Shown piece by piece: positions 33,886 to 41,265 of a DNA stretch of 41,265 nucleotides; positions within the stretch are counted from its first letter, which is position 1, and each line of letters starts with the position of its first letter. This DNA comes from an uncultured Maritimibacter sp. (GTDB lineage: Bacteria > Pseudomonadota > Alphaproteobacteria > Rhodobacterales > Rhodobacteraceae), in NCBI GenBank assembly GCA_913063035.1, contig CAJXYS010000028.1:1-41265 (forward strand), read 5' to 3'. The position numbers and the translations under genes are program-made. The notes under the pieces were generated by a model. The model did not search any database and was not told the DNA's origin. It was given only the letters and a program-made list of their open reading frames with translations.

Positions 33886-34601
33886 GCGCTTTTCCCTTTC
33901 ACCAGAGATGAGAGCGGGATCAGCCGGGTCTTTTCGCTGTCCCGCAGGAGCATGCCGAAATGTTCGTCCACGCCGAGGAAGGTGCCGGCCTGGCCGTCGA
34001 CCTCGATCTCCTCGCCGACGCCGTGGGCAAGCCCCAGCCATTCTGCATGGAGCGGGGCCTGGCCCTCGTCTTCCCACCGGTTGAGCCAGACGAGCGTATG
34101 GCGCGCCCAGCTTTCGAGCAGGTGCACCGGGTCCACCCCGGCGCAGCCCTCGTCATAGAGCGAGGTGCGCTCGGGCGCGCTGCCCGGCACGTCGCCCCCG
34201 GGCAGAAGCGGCAGGTCCAGCCCGACGACCAGCCAGGCCGGCACCGCGTCCGGCGCGACGTCGTCACCGGCCACCCGCAGCCGGCCGCAGCGCGCGCCGT
34301 TGACGAAGATGCGCCCGTCCCAGCCGAGATGCACCGCGACCTCGGGCGGCGCGAGCGCGCCCAGCGCGTTCTGGAAACCGACGCCGCAGGCAGGCAGCAT
34401 CGCCATCGCCGGTTCGAGCGCGACCTCGGGCGCGAAGACGATCGCCGCGCGCAGCCGGTCGGCCTGCAGGTTATAGATCACCAGCCCGGCATCGCAGCCC
34501 AGAAGCGCCTGCGCGCAGGCCTTCTCGAACGGGTCGAGCCCCCCGTCGAGCGCCTGACCCTCCATCAGCGGCGGGAATGTCGGGGCGGGCGCGTCGGTCA
34601 T
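33882..34601 (-). CDS. Biotin/lipoate-ligase-like protein with DUF4444 domain, probably not catalytic
   Basis: 239 residues. An N-terminal BPL/LPL-like fold (about 15-155) is followed by a DUF4444-type C-terminal domain (about 165-235, with AEWLGLAHGVGEEIEVDG and GTFLGVDEHFGMLL). The GRGRxGR nucleotide loop of true biotin ligases is absent, and the strand that carries the catalytic Lys reads NGARCGRLR, with no Lys. So ligase activity is unlikely. It overlaps mrp and DUF6505 by four bases on each side, so it is co-translated with them. Confidence 0.82.
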   Translation of the reverse strand: MTDAPAPTFPPLMEGQALDGGLDPFEKACAQALLGCDAGLVIYNLQADRLRAAIVFAPEVALEPAMAMLPACGVGFQNALGALAPPEVAVHLGWDGRIFVNGARCGRLRVAGDDVAPDAVPAWLVVGLDLPLLPGGDVPGSAPERTSLYDEGCAGVDPVHLLESWARHTLVWLNRWEDEGQAPLHAEWLGLAHGVGEEIEVDGQAGTFLGVDEHFGMLLRDSEKTRLIPLSSLVKGKSA

Positions 34602-35659
34602 GCCGCGCCCGCGTCGATCAGTTGCCGGGCGAGCCGGCGGAAGGCATCGGCCTGCGCGCTGTCGGGCTTGGAGATCACGATGGGGGCACCCCCGTCGGCG
34701 GCGGTCCGGATATCCAGATGCAGCGGGATTTCCGCCAGCAGGGGCACGCCGAGCTTCTCGGCCTCGCGGGTGACCCCGCCATGGCCGAAGACGTGCTCCT
34801 CATGCCCGCAATTGGAACAGATATGGGTACTCATGTTCTCGACCATGCCGAGGATCGGGACGTTGAGCTGGCGGAACATGTCCACCCCCTTGCGCGCGTC
34901 GAGCAGCGCCACGTCCTGCGGCGTCGAGACGATGATCGCGCCGTCCACCACGGCCTTCTGCGCCAGGGTCATCTGCACGTCGCCCGTGCCGGGCGGCAGG
35001 TCCACCAGCAGCACGTCGAGCGCCCCCCACTGCACCTGCGACAGCATCTGCTGCAGCGCGCCCATCAGCATCGGGCCGCGCCAGACCACCGCCTGATCCT
35101 CGTTGGTCATCAGCCCGATCGACATCATGGTCACGCCGTGGTTGCGCATCGGCAGGATCGTCTTGCCGTCCGGGCTGGCCGGACGGCCGGAAACGCCCAG
35201 CATCCGCGGCTGGGAAGGGCCGTAGACATCGGCGTCCAGCAGCCCGACCCGCCGGCCCTCGGCGGCGAGCGCGCAGGCGAGGTTGGCGGTGACGGTCGAT
35301 TTGCCGACGCCCCCCTTGCCGCTGGCGATCGCCACGATGCGGTCGATGCCGGGCACCTTCTGGGGGCCCTGCGGCTCGGCCGGGCGCTGGGGCTTCAGGT
35401 CCGGTGGCGCCTTCTGGGAATGCGCGGTCATCACGACCGACACGGCGTCGATGCTCCCGAGCGCCTTCAGCGCGCGCTCGGCCTCGGCCTTGACGGGCTC
35501 CATCGCCTCGGACCGGGCCGGGTCAATCTCGAGCACGAAGCGGACGGCGCCGTCCTCGACGGTCAGCGCCCGCACCATCCCGGCCGAGACGATATCCTCG
35601 TCCCGGCCGGGATCACGGACCGCGCGGAGCGCGGCCAGAACCTCGTCACGCGTCGCCAC
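34598..35659 (-). CDS. mrp: Mrp/ApbC-family Fe-S carrier ATPase
   Basis: 353 residues. N-terminal DUF59-type domain (about 1-85), then a P-loop domain with deviant Walker A GKGGVGKS (114-121), Walker B LLVDLPPGTGD (about 217-227) and the Cys281-x2-Cys284 pair that holds a bridging 4Fe-4S cluster in ApbC/Nbp35 proteins. It likely delivers Fe-S clusters to client enzymes; the nearby formate dehydrogenase and its ferredoxin are reasonable clients. It starts one base after the DUF6494 gene stop and overlaps the ligase-like gene. Confidence 0.95.
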   Translation of the reverse strand: MATRDEVLAALRAVRDPGRDEDIVSAGMVRALTVEDGAVRFVLEIDPARSEAMEPVKAEAERALKALGSIDAVSVVMTAHSQKAPPDLKPQRPAEPQGPQKVPGIDRIVAIASGKGGVGKSTVTANLACALAAEGRRVGLLDADVYGPSQPRMLGVSGRPASPDGKTILPMRNHGVTMMSIGLMTNEDQAVVWRGPMLMGALQQMLSQVQWGALDVLLVDLPPGTGDVQMTLAQKAVVDGAIIVSTPQDVALLDARKGVDMFRQLNVPILGMVENMSTHICSNCGHEEHVFGHGGVTREAEKLGVPLLAEIPLHLDIRTAADGGAPIVISKPDSAQADAFRRLARQLIDAGAA

Positions 35660-35660
35660 G

Positions 35661-35855
35661 TCAGGACTGCCCCTTGATCTCGCCGGTCACCACATGCTCG
35701 AGATCGAGCCCGTCGACGGTCAGCACCACCTTGGCCGCGTAGGTCTTGCCGGCCGTGTCGCCGGCCGCGCGCATGGCCTCCTCGATGGCCTGCTGCGAGG
35801 TGACGCCCACCTGCTTCAGAAATTTCCGCATCGACATGTTGAAGTCGTCGCTCAT
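35661..35855 (-). CDS. DUF6494 family small protein
   Basis: 64 residues starting MSDDFNMSMRKFLKQVGVTSQQAIEEAMRAAG; highly charged, soluble, with a helix-turn-helix-like N-terminal half and a short beta C-terminal part (VVLTVDGLDLEHVVTGEI). I recognise it as DUF6494, usually next to mrp. First gene of the four-gene minus-strand operon with mrp, the ligase-like gene and the DUF6505 gene. GGAGG lies about 8 bases before the ATG. Function unknown. Confidence 0.85.
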   Translation of the reverse strand: MSDDFNMSMRKFLKQVGVTSQQAIEEAMRAAGDTAGKTYAAKVVLTVDGLDLEHVVTGEIKGQS

Positions 35856-35947
35856 GGTTTTCCTCCCTTTTTCCCGGTCGCGTTGACGGGCGGCAAACCC
35901 GCCTCGTAAGGTATATAGGTCACTTGAACAGCCCGAGAGGGACCGCC

Positions 35948-36679
35948 ATGCGTCTCGCTCTCTGTATCGCCCTGATCCTCGGCACCGCCCTGGGCGCCGC
36001 CGCGCAGGAGCCCGACCTGCGGATGCAGGCCACGCCCGAGACGGTGGAAAGCGGCCTGATGGCCCACCTGCTGCCGCGGTTTTCGCTCAAGACCTCGATC
36101 CGCGTCGCGCTGGCCGACCGGGGCGCGCTGCAGATCGCGGCCGGCCCGCCCGGCACGCCCGTCTTCGAGCGCGGCGGCACGGTCTATCACCTGCGCCACG
36201 ACGGCAGCGCCGATGCGCTCCGCTTCGAGGACTGGCTGACCTCCGATATCGGCAGGCGCACGGTGGACAGCTTCGCGCCGGAGGGGGGCGCGGCCTTCTC
36301 GGCCACGGTCCGGCAGGCGGTTGCGGCGGCGGCGGCCACATATGACGGCGACGCCGTGCTCGGGGAAGAGCTGTCGCTCACGCTCTGCGGACGCTGTCAT
36401 GTCATCAACGAGCGAAACCGCATGAACGGGCTCGGCTCGACGCCGTCCTTCGCGGTGCTGCGCGGGCTGCCCAACTGGGACGCCCGCTTCGAGGCGTTCT
36501 TCGCGCTGAACCCGCACGGGGCCTTCACCCAGGTCGAAGGCGTGACGCCGCCCTTCGACAAGACGCGGCCCTCGCCCATCGTGCCCATCGAGATGACCCT
36601 GGACGATCTCGACGCGATCATCGCCTACACGGCCGCGCTCGCGCCGGCAGATCTGGGCGCCCCCGTCAAGCATCAGTGA
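35948..36679 (+). CDS. Exported monohaem c-type cytochrome-like protein
   Basis: 243 residues. A signal peptide is present at 1-20 (ending AAA). One CxxCH haem site is Cys147-x2-Cys150-His151 in LCGRCHVI, with possible Met ligands at 160 or in IEMTLDDLDAI. A long N-terminal part before the haem site (about 25-140) has no motif I recognise. GAGGGA lies 7-12 bases before the ATG. It is divergent from the DUF6494 gene and overlaps the convergent ferredoxin gene by 7 bases. It could be an electron partner of the nearby formate dehydrogenase. Confidence 0.8.
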   Translation: MRLALCIALILGTALGAAAQEPDLRMQATPETVESGLMAHLLPRFSLKTSIRVALADRGALQIAAGPPGTPVFERGGTVYHLRHDGSADALRFEDWLTSDIGRRTVDSFAPEGGAAFSATVRQAVAAAAATYDGDAVLGEELSLTLCGRCHVINERNRMNGLGSTPSFAVLRGLPNWDARFEAFFALNPHGAFTQVEGVTPPFDKTRPSPIVPIEMTLDDLDAIIAYTAALAPADLGAPVKHQ

Positions 36680-38655
36680 TCCCGGCGCTTGGAGTAGTAG
36701 TCTTCCGTGGTGCGTACCTTCGGCCGCTCGCCCATGGCGAAGGGGTTGTCCTGGGAATGGTACTGCGCGTTTACCCGGCAGTTGTCGCACATCTGGATCA
36801 TCCGCGCGGCGTCGGATTCCGCGAACATCGGGTGCTTGCCGGCCAGCGTCTCCATGATCTTCTCGACGGTGGATTTCACCCCGAACAGCGCCCCGCACTC
36901 GATGCAGGCGAAGGGCTCTTCCTCGTTGAGAACGCGCTGCGACAACGCCGCGTCGGTCAGGTCGAGCCGCGGCTCCAGCGTGATCGCGTCCTCGGGACAG
37001 ACGGTCTTGCAGATCCCGCATTGCAGGCAGGCATCCTCCTGGAAGCGGAGCTGCGGCATGTCGGGATTGTCGACCAGCGCCCCGGAAGGACAGAGCGACA
37101 CGCAGGACAGGCAGAGCGTGCAGGCCTCGGTATCGACCAGCACCGCGCCGTAGGGCGCGCCCTCGGGCAGCGGCAGCGGTTCTTCCGGGGTGCCGGCCAG
37201 CGCCTGGGCGGCCAGGCGCGTCACCTGCCGGCGCGAGCCCATCGGAAGGACCGGCTCCGCCTGCGCGGGCAGACGATCGGCGTCGTAGAGACGGCGCGAC
37301 ATCTCCTCGGGATCGGCCACGTCGAGAAGCCCGACCCGGCCCACGCCGGAAACGGCCTCGGCCAGCGCCTGCTCGCGGATGAGCGCGTCGCGCTCGGTCG
37401 TGGGGGCCAGCAGCACGTCCACGCGCGCAAATCCCGTGGCCAGCGCGGCCAGCATCTCGGCATGCCCGAAGCCCGACACGGTATCCAGTTCCAGCGGGAT
37501 CACGTCCGCGGGCAGCCCGTCGCCGAACCGCGCGGCCAGCGCGATCATCTCGCGGCCATGCGCGGTGTCGCAGACCAAGAGGCGCGGCGCCGTTCCGCCG
37601 GCCTTGCGGTAGCTGCGGGCCAGCATGTCCAGCCGCCGGAAGAGATGATCCACCGGCGGGTCGTCATAGCTTATCGCCCCGCTCGGGCAGAGCGCGGCAC
37701 AGGCCCCGCAGCCCGCGCAGATCATCGGGTCGACGGTGACGTGCTCGCCGGCCGGCGTGATCGCGCCGGTCGGGCAGATGTCGAGACAGCGCGTGCAGCC
37801 CACCTGCCCGGCCCGCGAATGGGCGCAGAGCGACTCTTCCATCCGCACGTAAAGCGGCTTCTCGAAGGTGCCGACGAGTTGCACGGCCTCCAGCAGGGCG
37901 GCGGCGACCGCGTTGGGATCGCCCGGATCGGCGCGGAGATACCCCTCGCGCTTGGCGGGGGCGGGCACCAGCGGCGTTCCGCCCGACAGGTCCAGCACGA
38001 TGTCGCATTCCGACACGCCGCCGTCGCGCGGCGCGGTCAGGCCGAAGGCGCCGCGCCCGCCGGGCGCGACCTGCTGCAGCCGGTCGATCCGCAGCTCGAA
38101 GCCGCCGAGCGCCCCCGACAGGCTGCGCACCTCGCCCCGCACCACGTCGAAGCGCCGGTCGAGCGGCAACGCGCCCGCGTCGGTCAGCAGCACGGTGACC
38201 CCCAGCGCCCCGGCCAGGCGCTCGGCCGCCGGTAGCGCCACCTCGGCCGCGCCGATCACGAGGCAGATGCCTTCCGAGACCACGTCGAGCGCCTTGGGCG
38301 CTGGCGCGGCCATCGCGGCCTCGGCCGCGAGCGCGGCCATTTTCGGGGCCGGATCCTCGCCCTTGCGGGTCCAGCCGGCGCGGTCGCGGATATCGACGAA
38401 GCCCGGCTCCGGCAGGTCAAGCTCGGCGGCCAGTTCCTCGAACCGGGCCCGCTCCTGCTGGCAGGCGATGATCGCGTCACCCTGCCCGATCGCCTCGGCC
38501 GCCGCGCCGATCTGGCGCGTGCACAGGCCGTCGTAGATCTTCGAGCAGCGCAGTCCGGTTGTTTCTTCGAGCGTCTTGCGGTCGATCGACTGCGTTCCCT
38601 CGCAGTCGCAGAGCACGAGGTGCTTCGCCATTTTCGGTCCCATGTCACGGGCCAT
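36673..38655 (-). CDS. Multi-cluster 4Fe-4S ferredoxin of the formate dehydrogenase locus
   Basis: 660 residues, soluble. An N-terminal part with Cys16, Cys18, Cys37 and Cys45 is followed by two pairs of ferredoxin-type clusters: Cys287/290/294 with Cys277 nearby, Cys313/316/319/323, Cys512/515/518/522 and Cys543/546/549/553. Further pairs CIECGALF and CDNCRVNAQYH sit near the C-terminus. Proteins of this type accompany DUF3305, DUF3306, TorD and FdhX genes, as here in the divergent direction. Probably carries electrons or helps assemble the enzyme. Start at 38655 has AGGGAGGA about 9 bases upstream; 38643 and 38631 are alternatives. Confidence 0.88.
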   Translation of the reverse strand: MARDMGPKMAKHLVLCDCEGTQSIDRKTLEETTGLRCSKIYDGLCTRQIGAAAEAIGQGDAIIACQQERARFEELAAELDLPEPGFVDIRDRAGWTRKGEDPAPKMAALAAEAAMAAPAPKALDVVSEGICLVIGAAEVALPAAERLAGALGVTVLLTDAGALPLDRRFDVVRGEVRSLSGALGGFELRIDRLQQVAPGGRGAFGLTAPRDGGVSECDIVLDLSGGTPLVPAPAKREGYLRADPGDPNAVAAALLEAVQLVGTFEKPLYVRMEESLCAHSRAGQVGCTRCLDICPTGAITPAGEHVTVDPMICAGCGACAALCPSGAISYDDPPVDHLFRRLDMLARSYRKAGGTAPRLLVCDTAHGREMIALAARFGDGLPADVIPLELDTVSGFGHAEMLAALATGFARVDVLLAPTTERDALIREQALAEAVSGVGRVGLLDVADPEEMSRRLYDADRLPAQAEPVLPMGSRRQVTRLAAQALAGTPEEPLPLPEGAPYGAVLVDTEACTLCLSCVSLCPSGALVDNPDMPQLRFQEDACLQCGICKTVCPEDAITLEPRLDLTDAALSQRVLNEEEPFACIECGALFGVKSTVEKIMETLAGKHPMFAESDAARMIQMCDNCRVNAQYHSQDNPFAMGERPKVRTTEDYYSKRRDH

Positions 38656-38982
38656 GCCGGCCCGTCCTCCCTGTTCGCCCGGGCAGGAAGCCACAATTCC
38701 CCCGCAGGGTAAAGCCCTTGCCGGGTGCCGCGTCACCCCCCGCAATCCCCGGCGCGAATCGCGCCGCGGATGCTGCGGCGCAGGATCGCCATGCCGCGTA
38801 TGCAAAGGCATGCACGGAATCTCCTGTCGCGCTAGGGGAAATGGTGAACGACGGTACACATCCAAAAATATTTCTTTGCGAACAGTCCATTCTGGCACAT
38901 GATTGGATCAAATCCCGGTCTCTGCGAGCGCTGCGTCCGTACCTGCGGAGCCGGAAGAAAGACACCTGGGAGGACACCGATC
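38656..38982. other. Divergent control region between ferredoxin and DUF3305 genes
   Basis: 327 bases with no supported gene. The centre (about 38840-38915) is AT-rich, with AAAAATATTTCTTT and an imperfect palindrome ATTGGATCAAAT near 38902-38913, which could be an operator. I see no clear -35/-10 pair, so the regulator is not identified. Confidence 0.5.
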
Positions 38983-39555
38983 GTGGCGCGCAGTGCCGCC
39001 ATTCATGAAACCCTGCCACTGGGCATCGTGATCCGGCGACAGCCGGGGGTGACGCGCTGGGCGCGCTGGGCGTTCAAGGCGGTCGCCGTTTTGCCCGGCG
39101 CCGCGCCGGCCCACTGGGCCGTGCTGCGCCAGGAGGGTGACGTGACCGAGTATCACGCCGCCACGCTGCCGCTGACGCTCTGGGCGGCCGAGACCGAGGC
39201 CTATCTCGCCGCGCTCTCGGACGAGGTGCCGTCGATCTACGTCGTGATGCGCGACGAGGCCGAGGACGGCGCACCGCTCGAGGTTCTGCTCGTGACCGCC
39301 TCGCCCTACGAGGCGCAGGACTATACCGACTCCGGCGAGGAGCTCGTCGAGAAGGTGCCGATGACCCGTGGCCTCGTCGCCTGGGTCCGCGATTTCGTGA
39401 CCGCGCACCATGTCGACGAAGCCTTCGTCAAGCGCAAGCGCGACAAGAAGCGCATCGACCTGGTCGAGGACGGGAAGGGCGACCACCGGATCCGCCAGAT
39501 GTCCGACGTCTACCGGGCGCCGCGCCCGGCCCGCAAGGCGGGAGGGCTGCAATGA
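38983..39555 (+). CDS. DUF3305 protein, formate dehydrogenase accessory
   Basis: 190 residues, soluble. DUF3305 proteins regularly sit in formate dehydrogenase operons next to DUF3306 and TorD genes; no reaction is known. Visible parts are LPLGIVIRRQPGVTRWARWAFKAVAVLPG and the charged C-terminal VKRKRDKKRIDLVEDGKGDHRIRQM. The start is GTG at 38983 with GGGAGGA about 9 bases upstream; an in-frame ATG at 38899 lacks a ribosome site. It overlaps the DUF3306 gene by ATGA. Confidence 0.88.
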   Translation: MARSAAIHETLPLGIVIRRQPGVTRWARWAFKAVAVLPGAAPAHWAVLRQEGDVTEYHAATLPLTLWAAETEAYLAALSDEVPSIYVVMRDEAEDGAPLEVLLVTASPYEAQDYTDSGEELVEKVPMTRGLVAWVRDFVTAHHVDEAFVKRKRDKKRIDLVEDGKGDHRIRQMSDVYRAPRPARKAGGLQ

Positions 39556-40190
39556 GCCGTGGCAGCGATTTCTGGTCCCGCCGGAAGGCCCGTGTCCGCG
39601 CCGAAGAGGACGCGGAGGCCCGCGCCCGCGCCGCGGCGGAGCTGGCCGAGACCCGCGCCGAGCTGGAGGAAAAGACCGACGCGGACGTCCTGGCCGAGCT
39701 TGAGCTGCCGGATCCCGACAGCCTGGAGCCGGGCGACGATTTCTCGGGCTTCATGGCCAAGGCCGTGCCCGAGCGTATCCGGCGCCGTGCCCTGCGGCGG
39801 CTCTGGCTGTCGAACCCGACGCTCGCCAATCTCGACTCGCTGGTGGATTACGGCGAGGACTACACGGGCAGCGGCGTGGCCGAGGTGGTGCGCACGGCCT
39901 ACCAGGTCGGCAAGGGCATGAAGGCCCATGTCGAGGAACTCGCCCGCCAGGCCGAGGCAGAGGCGGAGGCGGAGGCCGCGGCGGCCGACCCCGCACCTGG
40001 CACGACCGAGACCGACGCGCCGGATGAGCCGGGGGAGTCCCACGCGGACGACGCGGCCGTGGCAGCGGCCGCCCCCGAGACCGAGACCGGGCCCGACGCG
40101 CATCCCGCACAAACCGCCTGGGCGGGGACCGACGAGGACGCACCCGCCCCCGCCCTGCCCCGCCGCATGAAATTCAGTTTTGCCAGCTGA
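39552..40190 (+). CDS. DUF3306 protein, formate dehydrogenase accessory
   Basis: 212 residues. The N-terminus SDFWSRRKARVRAEE and the core LPDPDSLEPGDDFSGFMAKAVPERIRRRALRRLWLSNP identify the DUF3306 family. The middle (about 20-55) is a charged helix, and the last 60 residues are a low-complexity Ala/Glu/Asp/Pro tail ending in the conserved RRMKFSF. Coupled to the DUF3305 gene by an ATGA overlap and followed 26 bases later by the TorD-type gene. Role in the enzyme's assembly is inferred from context. Confidence 0.88.
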   Translation: MSRGSDFWSRRKARVRAEEDAEARARAAAELAETRAELEEKTDADVLAELELPDPDSLEPGDDFSGFMAKAVPERIRRRALRRLWLSNPTLANLDSLVDYGEDYTGSGVAEVVRTAYQVGKGMKAHVEELARQAEAEAEAEAAAADPAPGTTETDAPDEPGESHADDAAVAAAAPETETGPDAHPAQTAWAGTDEDAPAPALPRRMKFSFAS

Positions 40191-40215
40191 CACAGACCCA
40201 ACAGCCGGAGCCCCG

Positions 40216-40824
40216 ATGACAGTGACCGCCGAACGCCGAGAAATCGCCCCAGAAGATCAGCTGCGTGCCGATCTCTACGATTTCCTCGCCCGCCTCCTGG
40301 CGGCACCGCCCGACGGGGCGCTTCTGAAGCAGACCGCCACCCTGACCGGCGACGACAGCGAACTCGGCCAGGCGATCGGCGCCATGTCGCGGGTCGCGCG
40401 CGCCACCCGCCCCGAAGCGGTGGAGCGCGAGTACAACGCGCTCTTCATCGGGCTCGGGCGGGGAGAGCTGCTGCCCTATGGCAGCTACTACCTGACCGGT
40501 TTCCTCAACGAGAAGCCGCTGGCGCAGCTGCGCAACGACATGATCGCACGCCGCATCACCCGTGCGCCCAACACGTTCGAGCCCGAGGACAACATCGCCT
40601 CGCTGATGGAGATGATGGCCGGGCTCATCACCGGGCGGTTCGCCGCCCCGGCGGACCTGGAAAACCAGAAAACCTTCTGGAACCGCCATATCGGCCCCTG
40701 GGCGGGGCATTTCTACTCGGATTTGGAAGCCGCCAAGAACTCGGTCTTCTATGCTTCGGTCGGCGCCGTCGGCCGGATCTTCATGGAGATCGAGCGCGAG
40801 GCGTTCCGAATGGGCGGGGCCTGA
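40216..40824 (+). CDS. TorD-type chaperone of formate dehydrogenase
   Basis: 202-residue all-helical protein of the TorD/DmsD family, cytoplasmic chaperones that hold molybdo/tungsto-enzymes before cofactor insertion and Tat export. Family segments: DQLRADLYDFLARLLAAPPD, REYNALFIGLGRGELLPYGSYYLTGFLNEKPL, PEDNIASLMEMMAGL, FWNRHIGPWAGHFYSDLEAA. Its likely client is the formate dehydrogenase alpha subunit starting at 41189. Start at 40216 has GGAG about 7 bases upstream; the longer frame from 40180 overlaps the preceding gene. Confidence 0.93.
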   Translation: MTVTAERREIAPEDQLRADLYDFLARLLAAPPDGALLKQTATLTGDDSELGQAIGAMSRVARATRPEAVEREYNALFIGLGRGELLPYGSYYLTGFLNEKPLAQLRNDMIARRITRAPNTFEPEDNIASLMEMMAGLITGRFAAPADLENQKTFWNRHIGPWAGHFYSDLEAAKNSVFYASVGAVGRIFMEIEREAFRMGGA

Positions 40825-40890
40825 CCCCGCGAACGCGCCGGCCGGGCGTCCGCGCCCGGTCATAACCGAAACCGGAAGGGAGACCCTTCG

Positions 40891-41082
40891 ATGAGTGACA
40901 AGGAGAAGCGCGGCGCGAACCGTCGTGATTTCCTGAAGCTCGCGACGACATCGGCCCCGGCAGCGCTCGCCGCAGCGACGCTTGCCCCGACCGACGCCGA
41001 CGCGGCACAGCCCGCGACGGGCGAGACCCGTCTTCAGGACACCGCGCACACGCGCGCCTACTTCGACAGCGCCCGGTTCTGA
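40891..41082 (+). CDS. Formate dehydrogenase small Tat-signal subunit FdhX-like
   Basis: 63 residues with a twin-arginine signal RRDFLKLATTSAPAALAAATLAP (about 11-33) and a short mature tail ending DTAHTRAYFDSARF, the typical form of the small protein encoded just before formate dehydrogenase alpha (FdhX group). GGAAGGGAGA lies 8-17 bases before the ATG. It likely accompanies the enzyme to the Tat pathway or forms a small part of it; its exact role is not known. Confidence 0.9.
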   Translation: MSDKEKRGANRRDFLKLATTSAPAALAAATLAPTDADAAQPATGETRLQDTAHTRAYFDSARF

Positions 41083-41188
41083 CCGGACGTCGTCAAAAGC
41101 TTCCGGCGACCGGTTGCGTGACGCCCAACTGCCGGAGGTTGTCGAAACACCTGCGCGTCCAAAGGGGACGTCAAGCGAGGTAACTGCA

Positions 41189-41265
41189 ATGCTTAGGAAA
41201 AAGACCAACGGGGTTGCGCGACGCCCCCAGCGGACAAGTATCCTGTCTGAGGTCGCCGGGAAATC
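41189..41265 (+). CDS. Formate dehydrogenase alpha subunit, 5' end only
   Basis: Only 25 codons and part of the next are in the window. They read MLRKKTNGVARRPQRTSILSEVAGK, matching the usual N-terminus of the large formate dehydrogenase alpha subunit in this locus type, which soon after carries a twin-arginine signal. GAGG lies about 8 bases before the ATG. Placement after FdhX, TorD, DUF3306 and DUF3305 genes agrees. Cofactor and active-site residue lie outside the window. Confidence 0.8.
   Translation, partial: MLRKKTNGVARRPQRTSILSEVAGK

Noticed and set aside
1-41265. tRNA, rRNA, CRISPR arrays, insertion sequences, prophage or integrative elements
   Set aside because: No matching repeats, transposase or integrase frames, or RNA gene sequences were seen; the window looks like stable chromosome.

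Overview
The window is a high-GC chromosomal stretch from an alphaproteobacterium, most likely Rhodobacterales. Supporting signs are the purC-purS-purQ order, the F1-ATPase zeta inhibitor (DUF1476), an sqdB-sqdD-sqdC sulfolipid operon as in Rhodobacter, a split B12-dependent methionine synthase, and a tungsten/molybdenum formate dehydrogenase locus. No rRNA, tRNA, IS element, phage gene or CRISPR array was seen. Coding density is high and many neighbours overlap by ATGA.

Layout. 1-3.6 kb: 3' part of purB, a small secreted protein, the ATPase inhibitor, then purC, purS and purQ. 3.66-6.77 kb: DctB/DctD two-component pair for C4-dicarboxylates; the DctD-like regulator lacks the GAFTGA loop. 6.76-9.68 kb (minus): sqdB-sqdD-sqdC. 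9.8-12.66 kb (minus): homocysteine methyltransferase, B12-binding protein, a small membrane protein and a DUF1638 protein, probably parts of a split methionine synthase. 12.75-14.97 kb: sufE, a lipoprotein, RNase D.

15.2-27.7 kb is a surface-glycan region. It holds a BshA-like glycosyltransferase, a GH18-like/NodB/GT2 three-domain synthase, a DUF3131 protein, an LpcC-like GT4, a DxD glycosyltransferase-like protein, a BTLCP transglutaminase-like protease, a DASS transporter and a secreted NodB deacetylase. Two CtrA-type boxes (TTAA-N7-TTAA or one mismatch) lie in front of glycan genes, which suggests cell-cycle or CtrA control.

27.8-33.4 kb: DMT exporter, glutamate-type dehydrogenase, an atypical M1 metallopeptidase, a candidate small RNA on the minus strand, a winged-helix regulator and an orphan membrane protein.

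33.4-41.3 kb is the formate dehydrogenase neighbourhood. A minus-strand operon encodes a DUF6494 protein, Mrp/ApbC, a degenerate biotin/lipoate-ligase-like protein and a DUF6505 protein. Next come a monohaem cytochrome-like protein and a multi-cluster ferredoxin. Divergent from the ferredoxin are DUF3305, DUF3306, a TorD-type chaperone, FdhX and the first codons of the formate dehydrogenase alpha subunit, which runs off the window.
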